DNA from: Agrococcus pavilionensis RW1
GTDB taxonomy: Bacteria; Actinomycetota; Actinomycetes; Actinomycetales; Microbacteriaceae
Assembly (NCBI RefSeq): GCF_000400485.1
Contig: NZ_ASHR01000010.1
Coordinates: 50,235-114,234, forward strand
Reading direction: 5' to 3'
DNA: 64,000 nt
A program made the position numbers and the translations under genes. Shown here piece after piece: positions 37,620 to 45,867 of this stretch. Under the pieces are notes generated by a model. That model was not told where the DNA came from, did no database searches, and saw nothing but the letters and a program-made list of their open reading frames with translations. Each line of letters starts with the position of its first letter. Positions within the stretch are counted from its first letter, which is position 1.

Positions 37620-39209
37620 GTGGAAGCGCTCGACATCGCCCGGTGGCAGTTCGGCATCACGACCGTCTACCACTTCATGCTCGTGCCGCTCACGCTCGGG
37701 CTCGGCATGGCCATCGCCGTCATGCAGTCGATCTGGGTGCGCACCGGCGACGAGAAGTTCCTCCGCATGGTGAAGTTCTGGGGGAAGCTCTACCTCATCA
37801 ACTTCATCCTCGGCGTGGCCACCGGCCTCGTGCAGGAGTTCCAGTTCGGCATGGCGTGGAGCGAGTACTCGCGCTTCGTCGGCGACGTCTTCGGCGCCCC
37901 GCTCGCGCTCGAGGGGCTGCTCGCGTTCTTCGCCGAGTCGACGTTCCTCGGCATCTGGATCTTCGGCTGGGGGCGCCTGCGCAAGGGCCTGCACCTCGCG
38001 GCGCTGTGGTGCGCGGTGATCGGCTCGTGGCTCTCGGCCTACTTCATCATCGTCGCGAACTCGTGGATGCAGCACCCCGTCGGCGTGGAGATGACCGCCG
38101 AGGGCCGCCCGGTCATGACCGACATCTGGGCGGTGCTGACGAACAACACGGCGATCGCCGCCTTCACCCACACGATCTTCGGCGCGCTCATCGTCGCCGG
38201 CATGTTCCTCATCGGCATCTCCTGGTACCACCTCTGGCGGCGGCGCCACGACGGGATCGATACGACGGATGCGTCGGGTCGCGTCATCGTCGGCGAGGTG
38301 GCCTCGGTGCCGGGTCGCGACCGCACCGACCACGGGGTGTGGCTCTGGTCGCTGCGCGCCGGCGCGGTCGTCGCGATCGTCGCCTTCGGCGGCACGGCGC
38401 TCACGGGCGACTGGCAGGGCAAGCTCATGTACGAGCAGCAGCCGATGAAGATGGCCTCGGCCGAGGCCGCGTGCCACACCGGCTCGTCGTTCTCGGTGCT
38501 CTCGATCGGCGACCCCGGCACGACGGATTGCCGCGACGTCGTCACGCTCATCGAGATCCCCGGCGTGCTCGGCTTCCTCGGCACCGGCGAGTGGGGCGCC
38601 GACATGCCCGGCATCACCGACCTCGAGCCGCAGTACGTGAACCAGTACGGCGAGACGATCCCCGACGACGAGCTCTACGGCTCGTTCGCCGGCACCGAGG
38701 TGAACTACGTGCCGCCGATGTGGGTCACCTACTGGGGCTTCCGGCTCATGATCGGGCTCGGCGGCATCACGGCCTTCGGCGCGCTCGTCGCGCTGTGGCT
38801 CACGCGCCGCGGCACCGTGCCGTCGTCGCCGTGGATCATGCGGCTCGCGATCCTCGGGATCCTCGCGCCGTTCGCCGGCAACATCGCCGGCTGGATCTTC
38901 ACCGAGATCGGCCGCCAGCCGTTCGTCGTCGCGCCGAACCCCGACCCCTCGGGCATCGACGGGGTGTTCATGTTCACTGCCGCGGCCGTCTCGCCCGGCG
39001 TCACGATCGGCGAGCTGCTCTTCTCCGTCATCACGCTCACCGCCGTCTACGCGGTGCTCATGGTGGTCGAGATCTTCCTGCTCGTGAAGTACGTGCGCGG
39101 CGGGGTCGCGAGCGCCATGCCCGAGCTCGCGCCGCGGCACGACCGCGGCGACGACCCGGGCGACCGACCTGACGGCGAGCGGGACGACGTGCTCGCCTTC
39201 GCCTACTGA
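37620..39209 (+). CDS. cydA: Cytochrome bd oxidase subunit I
   Basis: A 529-residue membrane protein. WQFGITTVYHFMLVPLTLG at residues 9-27 includes the first heme ligand histidine, the EFQFGMAWSEYSRFVGDVFG region and its glutamates follow, and EIGRQPF is the quinol-oxidase signature near the C-terminus. Subunit I binds hemes b558, b595 and d and oxidises menaquinol to reduce oxygen with high affinity. GTG 37620 follows AAGGAGGG. cydB starts 45 bases downstream, forming an operon. Confidence 0.95.
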   Translation: MEALDIARWQFGITTVYHFMLVPLTLGLGMAIAVMQSIWVRTGDEKFLRMVKFWGKLYLINFILGVATGLVQEFQFGMAWSEYSRFVGDVFGAPLALEGLLAFFAESTFLGIWIFGWGRLRKGLHLAALWCAVIGSWLSAYFIIVANSWMQHPVGVEMTAEGRPVMTDIWAVLTNNTAIAAFTHTIFGALIVAGMFLIGISWYHLWRRRHDGIDTTDASGRVIVGEVASVPGRDRTDHGVWLWSLRAGAVVAIVAFGGTALTGDWQGKLMYEQQPMKMASAEAACHTGSSFSVLSIGDPGTTDCRDVVTLIEIPGVLGFLGTGEWGADMPGITDLEPQYVNQYGETIPDDELYGSFAGTEVNYVPPMWVTYWGFRLMIGLGGITAFGALVALWLTRRGTVPSSPWIMRLAILGILAPFAGNIAGWIFTEIGRQPFVVAPNPDPSGIDGVFMFTAAAVSPGVTIGELLFSVITLTAVYAVLMVVEIFLLVKYVRGGVASAMPELAPRHDRGDDPGDRPDGERDDVLAFAY

Positions 39210-39254
39210 CCGCATCCGCAACTGATCCGCCCGACCGCACTGGAGGCATCCGCC

Positions 39255-40322
39255 ATGGAACCGCTCGCCATCACCTGGTTCGTGCTCATCGCCGTGCTCT
39301 GGATCGGCTACCTGCTGCTCGAGGGCTTCGACCTCGGCGTCGGCATGCGCATGCTGTTCGCCTCGCGCGACGAGCGCGAGCGCCGCGTCATGCTCAACAC
39401 CATCGGACCCGTGTGGGACGGCAACGAGGTGTGGCTCATCACCGCCGGCGCCGGCACGTTCGCCGCCTTCCCGGAGTGGTACGCATCCCTCTTCTCGACG
39501 CTCTACGTGCCGCTCACGCTCGCGCTCGTCGGGCTCATCCTGCGCGCCGTGTCGATCGAGTGGCGCGGCAAGGTGCACACGCAGCGGTGGCGCTCGGCGT
39601 GGACGGCCGGCATCGGCATCGGCTCGCTCATCGCCGCGTTCTGCGTCGGCGCGATGCTCGCGCTCACGACGCTCGGGCTGCCGATCGACGGCAACGGCGA
39701 CCGCGTCGGCGGCCCGTTCGTGTGGTTCGGCTGGCCGGCGATCGTCGGCGGTCTCGCGGTCGTGGGCTTCTCGCTCGCGCACGGCTCGACGTTCCTGGCG
39801 CTCAAGGCGGATGGGTCGGTGCGGTCGCGCGCGGCGGTGTTCGCCGAGCGGTGGTCACCCGCGTGCCTCGTGCCCGCGGCGATCTGGGCCGTCTGGGTGC
39901 AGCTCGAGCACGGCGGCAACCCGCTCTCGTGGGCGCTCGTACTGCTCGCGGTGGTCGGCGGCGCATGGGGCTGGGTGCAGGCGCGGGCGCGGCGCGAGGG
40001 ACTCGCGTTCACGGGCTACGCGGCGTTCGGGCTCTTCGGGGTCGCGGCGATCTTCGCGGGCGTCTTCCCGAAGGTGCTGCCCTCGACGATCGACCCGGCG
40101 TTCGACCTCACGCTCATGAACGCGTCGAGCAGCCCCTACACGCTCGGCGTCATGACGGTCATCACCGCGGTGAGCCTGCCGATCATCCTCGGCTACCAGG
40201 CGTGGAGCTACTGGGTGTTCCGCAAGCGCGTGACCCCCGGCATGATCCCCGACGCGCACATCGTGCTGCCGGCGATCCTGCGCGATCGCGACGCGGCCCG
40301 CGGCGTCGCCCCGACCGCGTAG
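39255..40322 (+). CDS. cydB: Cytochrome bd oxidase subunit II
   Basis: A 355-residue, roughly nine-helix partner of CydA. The N-terminal WIGYLLLEGFDLGVGM and the GPVWDGNEVWLITAGAG block are diagnostic for subunit II, which structurally mirrors subunit I and stabilises the heme cluster. ATG 39255 follows GGAGG. A cluster of palindromic repeats starts 40 bases after its stop and may act as terminator or mRNA stabiliser for cydAB. Confidence 0.95.
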   Translation: MEPLAITWFVLIAVLWIGYLLLEGFDLGVGMRMLFASRDERERRVMLNTIGPVWDGNEVWLITAGAGTFAAFPEWYASLFSTLYVPLTLALVGLILRAVSIEWRGKVHTQRWRSAWTAGIGIGSLIAAFCVGAMLALTTLGLPIDGNGDRVGGPFVWFGWPAIVGGLAVVGFSLAHGSTFLALKADGSVRSRAAVFAERWSPACLVPAAIWAVWVQLEHGGNPLSWALVLLAVVGGAWGWVQARARREGLAFTGYAAFGLFGVAAIFAGVFPKVLPSTIDPAFDLTLMNASSSPYTLGVMTVITAVSLPIILGYQAWSYWVFRKRVTPGMIPDAHIVLPAILRDRDAARGVAPTA

Positions 40323-40361
40323 CCGCTCAGCCCGCGTCGCGCTCGGCACGGCGCGGCGCCC

Positions 40362-40492
40362 GCAGAGTGCCGGAACTCTGCTGTTCTGCGGGCCCGGAAC
40401 AGCAGAGTGTCGGCACTCTGCGGTTCCGGGGCAGCAGAGTGTCGGCACTCTGCTGCTCTTGAGGTCGGCAGACCGCACAGTGACGGAACTCC
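40362..40492. repeat. Cluster of four short palindromes after cydB
   Basis: Three clear copies of a 20-base palindrome: GCAGAGTGCCGGAACTCTGC (40362-40381), then GCAGAGTGTCGGCACTCTGC twice (40402-40421 and 40434-40453). A decayed fourth copy is at about 40475-40492 (ACAGTGACGGAACTCC). Flanks share GAACAGCA/TGCGGTTC. Spacing is 32-40 bases, so each could form its own hairpin. It has the look of a REP-type element family and may end or protect the cydAB message. Confidence 0.75.
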
Positions 40493-40515
40493 ATTGCGAC
40501 CCGGCACCGCGTCCC

Positions 40516-40568
40516 TTGCCGCGCCCGCTCGCGCGGCGTATCCTGGATGTTGCTTAGGCGTAGGCAAC
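40516..40568 (+). promoter_or_regulatory. Promoter and operator of the RHH/PIN module
   Basis: TTGCCG (40516-40521) and TATCCT (40539-40544) have an exact 17-base spacer. Immediately downstream, at the expected transcription start, is the inverted repeat GTTGCTTA-GGCG-TAGGCAAC (40549-40568). A ribbon-helix-helix antitoxin binding there would block initiation. GGGAGG then precedes the antitoxin ATG. Confidence 0.6.
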
Positions 40569-40579
40569 GGGAGGTCGGC

Positions 40580-40825
40580 ATGGGAGCGAAGACGGTAGGG
40601 ATCGCGGTCTCCGACGATCTGCGCCCTGCGCTCGACGAGGTGGTGGAGCACTTCGGCAACGGCAATCGCAGCGAGTTCCTCCGGCTGGCGGTCCGTGAGT
40701 TCCAGGGCAGGCTTCGCCTCGAGCGCTTGCACGCGATCCGCGACCGGGCGAGAGAAGAGCGCGGCGGGCGCCGCTACTCGGCCGACGAGGTGCTCGACAT
40801 GATCCGCGAGTCTGCAGCGACATGA
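40580..40825 (+). CDS. Ribbon-helix-helix antitoxin
   Basis: 81 residues. The N-terminal KTVGIAVSDDLRPALDEVVE followed by GNRSEFLRLAVREF has the beta-strand, helix, N-R-S-E-F turn and helix pattern of RHH (CopG/VapB-like) DNA-binding antitoxins. The charged C-terminal tail would bind the PIN toxin. ATG 40580 follows GGGAGG. Its TGA overlaps the ATG of the toxin gene, the standard toxin-antitoxin arrangement. Confidence 0.75.
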   Translation: MGAKTVGIAVSDDLRPALDEVVEHFGNGNRSEFLRLAVREFQGRLRLERLHAIRDRAREERGGRRYSADEVLDMIRESAAT

Positions 40826-41304
40826 TCGACGAGGCGACCGCGGTCGTCTTCGACGTCAACGTCTACCTCGACTACATCCTCGGTGACGATGGCAGCTGGC
40901 CCCTGCTGCCCGACGTCCCGCCCACGACCGACAATGCATCCGCCGACGCGGTCGCACTGGCCTTCTCCGCGCGCTTCCGCCTGTACTGCTCGCCGCACAT
41001 CCTGCGCAACGTCGCCCGCGTCATGCGCCTCACCGGCCACACCGAAGCGACGATCGAGGCCTTCTGCGCGGCGGTCGTCGAGATGTGCGAGTTCTCGGGC
41101 GGCGGGGTCATCGAGCCGACAACGCGCGACCACGGCGTGCGTGACTTCGAGGACAACGCGATCGTCTCGTTGGCTCGCGATCCGGCCGTCGATGCCTTGA
41201 TCATCGTCACGAGCGACGCGGATCTCCTCGACCTCGGGCCGGCATGGCATGGCCGCTTGATCATGCGCCCGCGGGCCTTCGTGCGCAGGGTCGTGGCGCC
41301 GTAG
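40822..41304 (+). CDS. PIN-domain (VapC-like) ribonuclease toxin
   Basis: 160 residues with the acidic pattern of PIN nucleases: Asp in VVFDVNVYLDY near the N-terminus, a Glu in the middle helix, DFEDN near residue 110 and TSDADLLDL near 133. These coordinate magnesium for RNA cleavage. The ATGA overlap with the antitoxin couples translation. It is somewhat longer than typical VapC (about 130). Confidence 0.77.
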   Translation: MIDEATAVVFDVNVYLDYILGDDGSWPLLPDVPPTTDNASADAVALAFSARFRLYCSPHILRNVARVMRLTGHTEATIEAFCAAVVEMCEFSGGGVIEPTTRDHGVRDFEDNAIVSLARDPAVDALIIVTSDADLLDLGPAWHGRLIMRPRAFVRRVVAP

Positions 41305-41481
41305 CCGCGCGGGTCGGCTGCCCGGCGCGCTACCCGGATGCGCGGCGGATGGGTGACAATGAGCGCACCGGTCCCCAGCCGGAGTCACGTCTCGAGGAAG
41401 TCCACCGATGCACTCCCCGCGATCGTCGCGCTCGTCGTCGCTCCGCGGCTCTGACGGCCGGCCGCGCCCGCCCCAAGTCCG

Positions 41482-41561
41482 TCACGCGACACGGACCCGG
41501 TCTCGGCAGCCGGACCCGAGATCTCGGGTCCCGCTGCCGAGAAGGGGTCCGCTTCGCGTGA
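41482..41561. repeat. 80-base nested inverted repeat
   Basis: The core 41501-41542 is a 42-base palindrome centred on AGATCT with one mismatched pair. Outer arms CGGACCC/GGGTCCG (41492-41498 with 41545-41551) and TCACGCG/CGCGTGA (41482-41488 with 41555-41561) extend it with small internal loops. It lies between two convergent genes, so a bidirectional terminator is possible. It is far longer and more regular than a normal terminator and has no T-tract. Confidence 0.8.
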
Positions 41562-41580
41562 TGCGGCAGGCGCGCCGCGG

Positions 41581-41793
41581 TCAGCTCTTCAGCTTGCGGA
41601 GCGCCGAGCCCTTGTGCGCCGCGAGGTGGTCGGTCTTGTCGCTCTTGACCTCGTACTGCGGCTCGTCGCTCGACGCGCGCCGCGTGCGCCCCATGAACTC
41701 GAAGTCGCTCTTGTGCACCTTCGTGATCGTGCCGCGCACGCGGCCCGCCTCGGAGTTCCAGCTGACGTGGTCGCCGACCTCGAAGTCGCTCAT
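41581..41793 (-). CDS. DUF2945 / hypervirulence-associated TUDOR-domain protein
   Basis: 70 residues covering the whole small family domain: GDHVSWNSEAGRVRGTI, then KTDHLAAHKGSALRKL. The fold is a single SH3/Tudor-like barrel. The molecular role in bacteria is unknown. It ends 36 bases before the stop of the six-gene operon starts on the same strand, but precedes it in coordinate only; it would be the last cistron if read through. Confidence 0.82.
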   Translation of the reverse strand: MSDFEVGDHVSWNSEAGRVRGTITKVHKSDFEFMGRTRRASSDEPQYEVKSDKTDHLAAHKGSALRKLKS

Positions 41794-41829
41794 GCCGCCA
41801 TGGTGCTCCGCGCGGCTGGGAGCGCCCCG

Positions 41830-42921
41830 TCAGTAGGCGCGGGCGTACTGCGGCGGGTGCCAGTCGACGTCGGCGCCGAGCTCGCGCGCCCACCGGATCG
41901 GCAGGAACGGGTCGCGGAGGGCCGCACGGCCCACGCGCACGGCGTCCACCCCGGCCCGCACCACCGCATCCGCCTGTTCGGCCGTCTCGATGAGGCCGAC
42001 GGCCGAGACCGGCACGCCCTCCTCGCCGATCCGCTCGGCGAGGTGCACCTGGTAGCCGGGGCCCACGGGGATGTCGGCGAGCACCGCGCCGCCGGACGAG
42101 GCGTCGACGAGGTCGGCACCCGCCTCGCACGCCCACGCGGCGACCGTCGCCGACTGCTCGGCGTCGAGGCCGCCCTCGGTCCAGTCGGTCGCCGACATGC
42201 GCAGGATGATCGGCAGCTCGGGCAGCTCGGCGCGGATCGCCGCGACCACCTCGAGCAGCAGCCGAGCGCGGCCGGCGAGGTCGCCGCCATAGGCGTCGGT
42301 GCGCCGATTCGTGAGCGGCGAGAGGAACTGGTGCAGCAGGTAGCCGTGCGCCGCGTGCACCTCGACGAGGTCGAAGCCCGCGTCGACCGCGCGGTGCGCA
42401 GCGGCCACGAAGGCGGCGACGATCCCGTCGATCTCGTCGACGGTCAGCGCGCGCGGCGCGGCGAGCCCGAGGATCGCCTCGTCGGAGGCCGACACCGTCT
42501 GCCAGCCGCCCGCCTCGATCGGCACCGAGCCGCGCGCGTCGCCGTCGCGGCCGAAGCCCGCGTACGTGCTCGCCTTCGCGCCCGCGTGGTTCAGCTGCAC
42601 GCCGATCGCGGCGCCCTGCCCGTGCGCGAAGTCGACGATCGGCCGCCACGCCTCGACCTGCGCGTCGTTCCAGAGCCCGGTGTCCTGCCGGGTGATGCGC
42701 CCCTCGGGCGCGATCGCCGTCGCCTCGACGACCAGCAGGCCCGTTCCGCCGGCCGCGAGCGCGCCGTAGTGCACGCGATGCCAGTCGGTCGGCACGCCGT
42801 CGTACGCCATCACGGAGTACTGGCACATCGGGGCGATCCAGATGCGGTTGCGGATGCGCAGGCCGCGGACGTCGATCGCATCCGTGACGCTCGTGGTGCT
42901 GATCGTCGCCTCGGCCGTCAT
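41830..42921 (-). CDS. Old Yellow Enzyme family NADH:flavin oxidoreductase
   Basis: 363 residues, YqjM-like. IRNRIWIAPMCQYS near residue 25 is the FMN-binding start of the barrel, with the Cys that tunes flavin redox potential in the YqjM class. HVHAAHGYLLHQFLSP is represented by EVHAAHGYLLHQF, with active-site His pair position following AAH. RTDAYGG is also typical. It reduces activated C=C bonds with NAD(P)H. ATG 42921 overlaps the M20 gene stop (ATGA). Last gene of the six-gene operon. Confidence 0.88.
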   Translation of the reverse strand: MTAEATISTTSVTDAIDVRGLRIRNRIWIAPMCQYSVMAYDGVPTDWHRVHYGALAAGGTGLLVVEATAIAPEGRITRQDTGLWNDAQVEAWRPIVDFAHGQGAAIGVQLNHAGAKASTYAGFGRDGDARGSVPIEAGGWQTVSASDEAILGLAAPRALTVDEIDGIVAAFVAAAHRAVDAGFDLVEVHAAHGYLLHQFLSPLTNRRTDAYGGDLAGRARLLLEVVAAIRAELPELPIILRMSATDWTEGGLDAEQSATVAAWACEAGADLVDASSGGAVLADIPVGPGYQVHLAERIGEEGVPVSAVGLIETAEQADAVVRAGVDAVRVGRAALRDPFLPIRWARELGADVDWHPPQYARAY

Positions 42922-44075
42922 CGCGCTCCCCCGCTCGCGAGCTTGCCGAGGAGCAGCGCCGCGATGCCGGCGCGCTCGAGCATCCCGGCGATGCTGATCC
43001 ACTCGTGCCGCGCGTGCGCGCCGTCGCCGACGGCGCCGAGCCCGTCGAGCACCGGCAGGCCGAGCGCGGCGGCGAAGTTGCCGTCGCTCGCGCCGCCCAC
43101 CGACGTCTCGCGGATGCTCGTGCCGAGCTCGGCCGCGGCCTCCTCGGCGAGCGCGAAGAGCCGCGCGGTGCCCTCGGAGCGCTGCATGACCGGCCGGTTC
43201 CAGCCGCCGCCGACCTCGAGCTCGGCGAGCTCATGCCGGGGCGAGAGCGCCTGCAGCACGCCGTCGATGCGAGCGCGCTCCTCCTGGTCGGCGACGCGCA
43301 CGTCGACCATGGCGGTCGCGAGCCCCGCGGTGACGTTCGAGCGCGAGCCGCCGCGCAGCGTGCCGACGTTGACGCTCGTGCCGGCGGCGAGGTCGGCGGC
43401 GCCGTGCAGCTGCACGACGACGCGGGCGATCTCGTCGATGGCGCTCACGCCGCGCTCGGGGTCGAGGCCCGCGTGGCCCTCGATGCCGCGCGTCGTCACC
43501 TGGAAGATGCCGACGCCCTTGCGCGCGGTCTTGAGCGCGCCCTCGGCGCTCGCCTCGAAGACGAGCACGGCGTCGCAGTCGGCGACCTCGGCCTCGATCA
43601 CGGGGCGGGAGGCGGGCGAGCCGGTCTCCTCGTCGCCGTTCAGCACGAGCCGGATGGCCGGCAGCGGCAGCCCGGCCTCGCGGGCTGCGCGGATCGCCCA
43701 CACGACCTGCACGAGCCCGGCCTTCATGTCGAACGCACCGGGCCCGGTGAGCCGGTCGCCGTCGATGCGCACGGGCCAGCCCTCGAGCGTGCCGAGCGGC
43801 CACACGGTGTCGTAGTGGCACAGCACCGCGACGCGGCCCTCGCCACCGCCGGACGCCGCGTAGTCGAGCACCGCGACGTCGCCGTGCTCGCCGCCGTCGA
43901 CGCGCCGCTCCTCGGCGGGCTCGCCGATGCGCTCGCCGAGCCAGCCGCGCACCCAGGCGAGGCCGGCGTCGAGCGCGGCGAGGTCGTCGGAGGGCGTCTC
44001 CTGCTCGATGTAGGCGGTGAGGTCCGCGACCATCTGGGCCCGCGCATCCGCCAGGTACTCGGCGACCGCGCTCAC
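42918..44075 (-). CDS. M20-family metallopeptidase / carboxypeptidase
   Basis: 385 residues. LCHYDTVWPLGTL holds the first metal histidine and the H-x-D aspartate, GAFDMKAGLVQ the bridging Asp, and NGDEETGSPAS the catalytic Glu-Glu pair; the lid domain (about 190-300) interrupts the catalytic domain. This is the CPG2-like branch, which removes C-terminal or N-acyl amino acid groups. Starts at GTG 44075 (GTGA overlap with the reductase gene) and overlaps the OYE gene start, so it is coupled on both sides. Confidence 0.88.
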   Translation of the reverse strand: MSAVAEYLADARAQMVADLTAYIEQETPSDDLAALDAGLAWVRGWLGERIGEPAEERRVDGGEHGDVAVLDYAASGGGEGRVAVLCHYDTVWPLGTLEGWPVRIDGDRLTGPGAFDMKAGLVQVVWAIRAAREAGLPLPAIRLVLNGDEETGSPASRPVIEAEVADCDAVLVFEASAEGALKTARKGVGIFQVTTRGIEGHAGLDPERGVSAIDEIARVVVQLHGAADLAAGTSVNVGTLRGGSRSNVTAGLATAMVDVRVADQEERARIDGVLQALSPRHELAELEVGGGWNRPVMQRSEGTARLFALAEEAAAELGTSIRETSVGGASDGNFAAALGLPVLDGLGAVGDGAHARHEWISIAGMLERAGIAALLLGKLASGGAR

Positions 44076-45079
44076 CGTGCCGCCAGCCGGTCGAGCTCGT
44101 CGAGGTGCGCCTCGGACATCTCGGTCTGCCCCGTCTCGAGCCGCACGATCGCGTCGACGAGCCACGCGGTGAGCGGCGCCTCGACGCCGAGCCGCGCGGC
44201 GTCGTCGAGCACGGGCGTGTACTGGGTCGGCACCTCGGTGCGGCGGCCGCGCACAGCGATGTCGCGCCAGATGCCCGAGCGCTTCTTCGTCTGCGTCGCG
44301 AGCCACGCGACGAGGCCGTCGGTCGCGGCGTCGGCTTCGGCGTCCGTGCCGAGGTACTGCTCGGGCACGAACGCGTCGAAGCTCTCGAGCGCGATGCCCT
44401 GCTTCGCGGCGACCGTCAGCACCTCGCGCACGAGCGCGTGCATGCCGACGCGGTGGCGGTCGATCAGGTCGCCCATGTCGTCGTCGGCGAGCGCCGTCGC
44501 GACGAGCATCGCGCCGAAGCCGAGCTTCGACCACAGGAAGCCCTCGACGTTGTCGCTCACGATCGGCTCGCCCCAGTGGCGGAGGTCCTCCGCGAGCGTG
44601 CGCACCCGATCGCTCACGCCGCCGGCGTACTCGCCGAGCGCGATCGCGCCGATGCCGCCGTCCTTGATGACGCCGGGCGCCATGACGTCGGCGAAGAGGT
44701 CGACGAAGGCGGCGACGGTGCGCTCGGTGCCGACGTGGCGCGCGATCGTCGCCTCGTTGAGCCCGTTCTGCATCGACGCGACCCAGCCGTCGGCGGCGAG
44801 CCGCGGCGCGATCCACGCGGCGACGTCGTCCGTCGCCTGCGCCTTGACCGCGAGCAGCACGGCGCCGAGCTCCTCGGGCGCCTCATCGGGCGTCGAGATC
44901 GGCAGCCGCGCCTCGAGCGCGCCGCTCGGCTGCTCGATGCGCAGGCCGTGCTCGCGCACCGCCGCGACGTGCGCCGGGTCGGCGTCGATGAGCTGCACGT
45001 CGGCGCCCGCGAGGTGCAGGTGCACTCCGAGGGTGCCGCCGATCGCGCCGGCACCGACGATCGTGTACTTCGAGGTCAT
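44072..45079 (-). CDS. Ketopantoate reductase (ApbA/PanE) family oxidoreductase
   Basis: 335 residues. VGAGAIGGTLGVHL is the NADP-binding start, LLAVKAQATDD and MQNGLNE are family landmarks including the Asn-Gly pair, and the C-terminal helical domain carries the KLGFGAMLVATAL Lys. The family reduces 2-keto-3-hydroxy acids to diols; PanE itself makes pantoate. In this operon a different substrate is likely. Overlaps both neighbours by four bases. Confidence 0.85.
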   Translation of the reverse strand: MTSKYTIVGAGAIGGTLGVHLHLAGADVQLIDADPAHVAAVREHGLRIEQPSGALEARLPISTPDEAPEELGAVLLAVKAQATDDVAAWIAPRLAADGWVASMQNGLNEATIARHVGTERTVAAFVDLFADVMAPGVIKDGGIGAIALGEYAGGVSDRVRTLAEDLRHWGEPIVSDNVEGFLWSKLGFGAMLVATALADDDMGDLIDRHRVGMHALVREVLTVAAKQGIALESFDAFVPEQYLGTDAEADAATDGLVAWLATQTKKRSGIWRDIAVRGRRTEVPTQYTPVLDDAARLGVEAPLTAWLVDAIVRLETGQTEMSEAHLDELDRLAAR

Positions 45080-45867
45080 GCGTCTGCGTCTCCTTCTCGG
45101 CCGAGGGCCGTCCAATGCTGCGGCAGGTGCCAGGCGCCGGTCGACGATCCCCCGTCGACGCGCAGCACCTCGCCCGTGATCCACTCCGCCTCGTCGCCCG
45201 CGATCCAGACGACCGCGCGCGCGATGTCGTCGGGGCGGCCGCGACGTCCGAGCGGGGTGTCGCCCACCGCATCCGCGTACTTGTCCGTCACCGGGTTGAC
45301 GGCACTGTCGACCTCGACGAAGCCGGGCGCGACCGCGTTGACCCGGATGCCGTACCGGCCGAGCTCGAGGGCGGATGCGCGAGTGGCGGCCTCGAGGGCG
45401 GCCTTCGACGTCGAGTAGGGGGCGGCGCCCGGGCGAGCCCGCAGCGCCGCGCCCGACGAGATGCTCACGATGCTCGCGGGGCGGCCCGCCTCGATCGCGC
45501 GCTTCGCGAGCGCGACGGTGAGGAGGACCGGTGCGCGCGTGTTGACGTCGAGCACGAAGTCCCACGCGCGGGCGTCGAGCTCGAGGAACGGCGTCGCCGG
45601 GTAGACGCCCGCGCTCGAGACGAGCACGTCGATCGGCGCGACCGACCACGCCGCCTCGATGAGCTCGTCGTGGGCGGTCTCGCCCCGCAGGTCGATCGGC
45701 ACGACCTCGACGCGCGGCGCACCCGCCTCGCGCGCCTCAGCCGCGACGGCCTCGAGCGGCTCGGCGTGCAGGTCGGCGAGCGTCAGGGCGTCGCCCCCGC
45801 GCGCGAACGCGAGGGCGACCTCCTTGCCGATGCCGCTGCCGGCGCCGGTGATGAGCGCGTGCCGCAT
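45076..45867 (-). CDS. SDR-family NAD(P)-dependent oxidoreductase
   Basis: 263 residues of classical short-chain dehydrogenase: TGAGSGIGKEVA at the N-terminus, the catalytic Ser in VSISSGAALR and Tyr-x3-Lys in YSTSKAA, and the end motif ITGEVLRVDGG. It oxidises or reduces a secondary alcohol or ketone. ATG 45867 shares one base with the TGA of the transporter gene. Reading upstream of the ATG is a shadow of that transporter. Confidence 0.9.
   Translation of the reverse strand: MRHALITGAGSGIGKEVALAFARGGDALTLADLHAEPLEAVAAEAREAGAPRVEVVPIDLRGETAHDELIEAAWSVAPIDVLVSSAGVYPATPFLELDARAWDFVLDVNTRAPVLLTVALAKRAIEAGRPASIVSISSGAALRARPGAAPYSTSKAALEAATRASALELGRYGIRVNAVAPGFVEVDSAVNPVTDKYADAVGDTPLGRRGRPDDIARAVVWIAGDEAEWITGEVLRVDGGSSTGAWHLPQHWTALGREGDADA

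Noticed and set aside
41408..41836. 142-residue plus-strand frame
   Set aside because: It translates the long palindrome and then runs opposite the DUF2945 gene; no protein-like pattern.
43005..45179. 724-residue open frame on the plus strand
   Set aside because: It is antisense to the M20 and ketopantoate-reductase-like genes, which have intact motifs and coupled starts.
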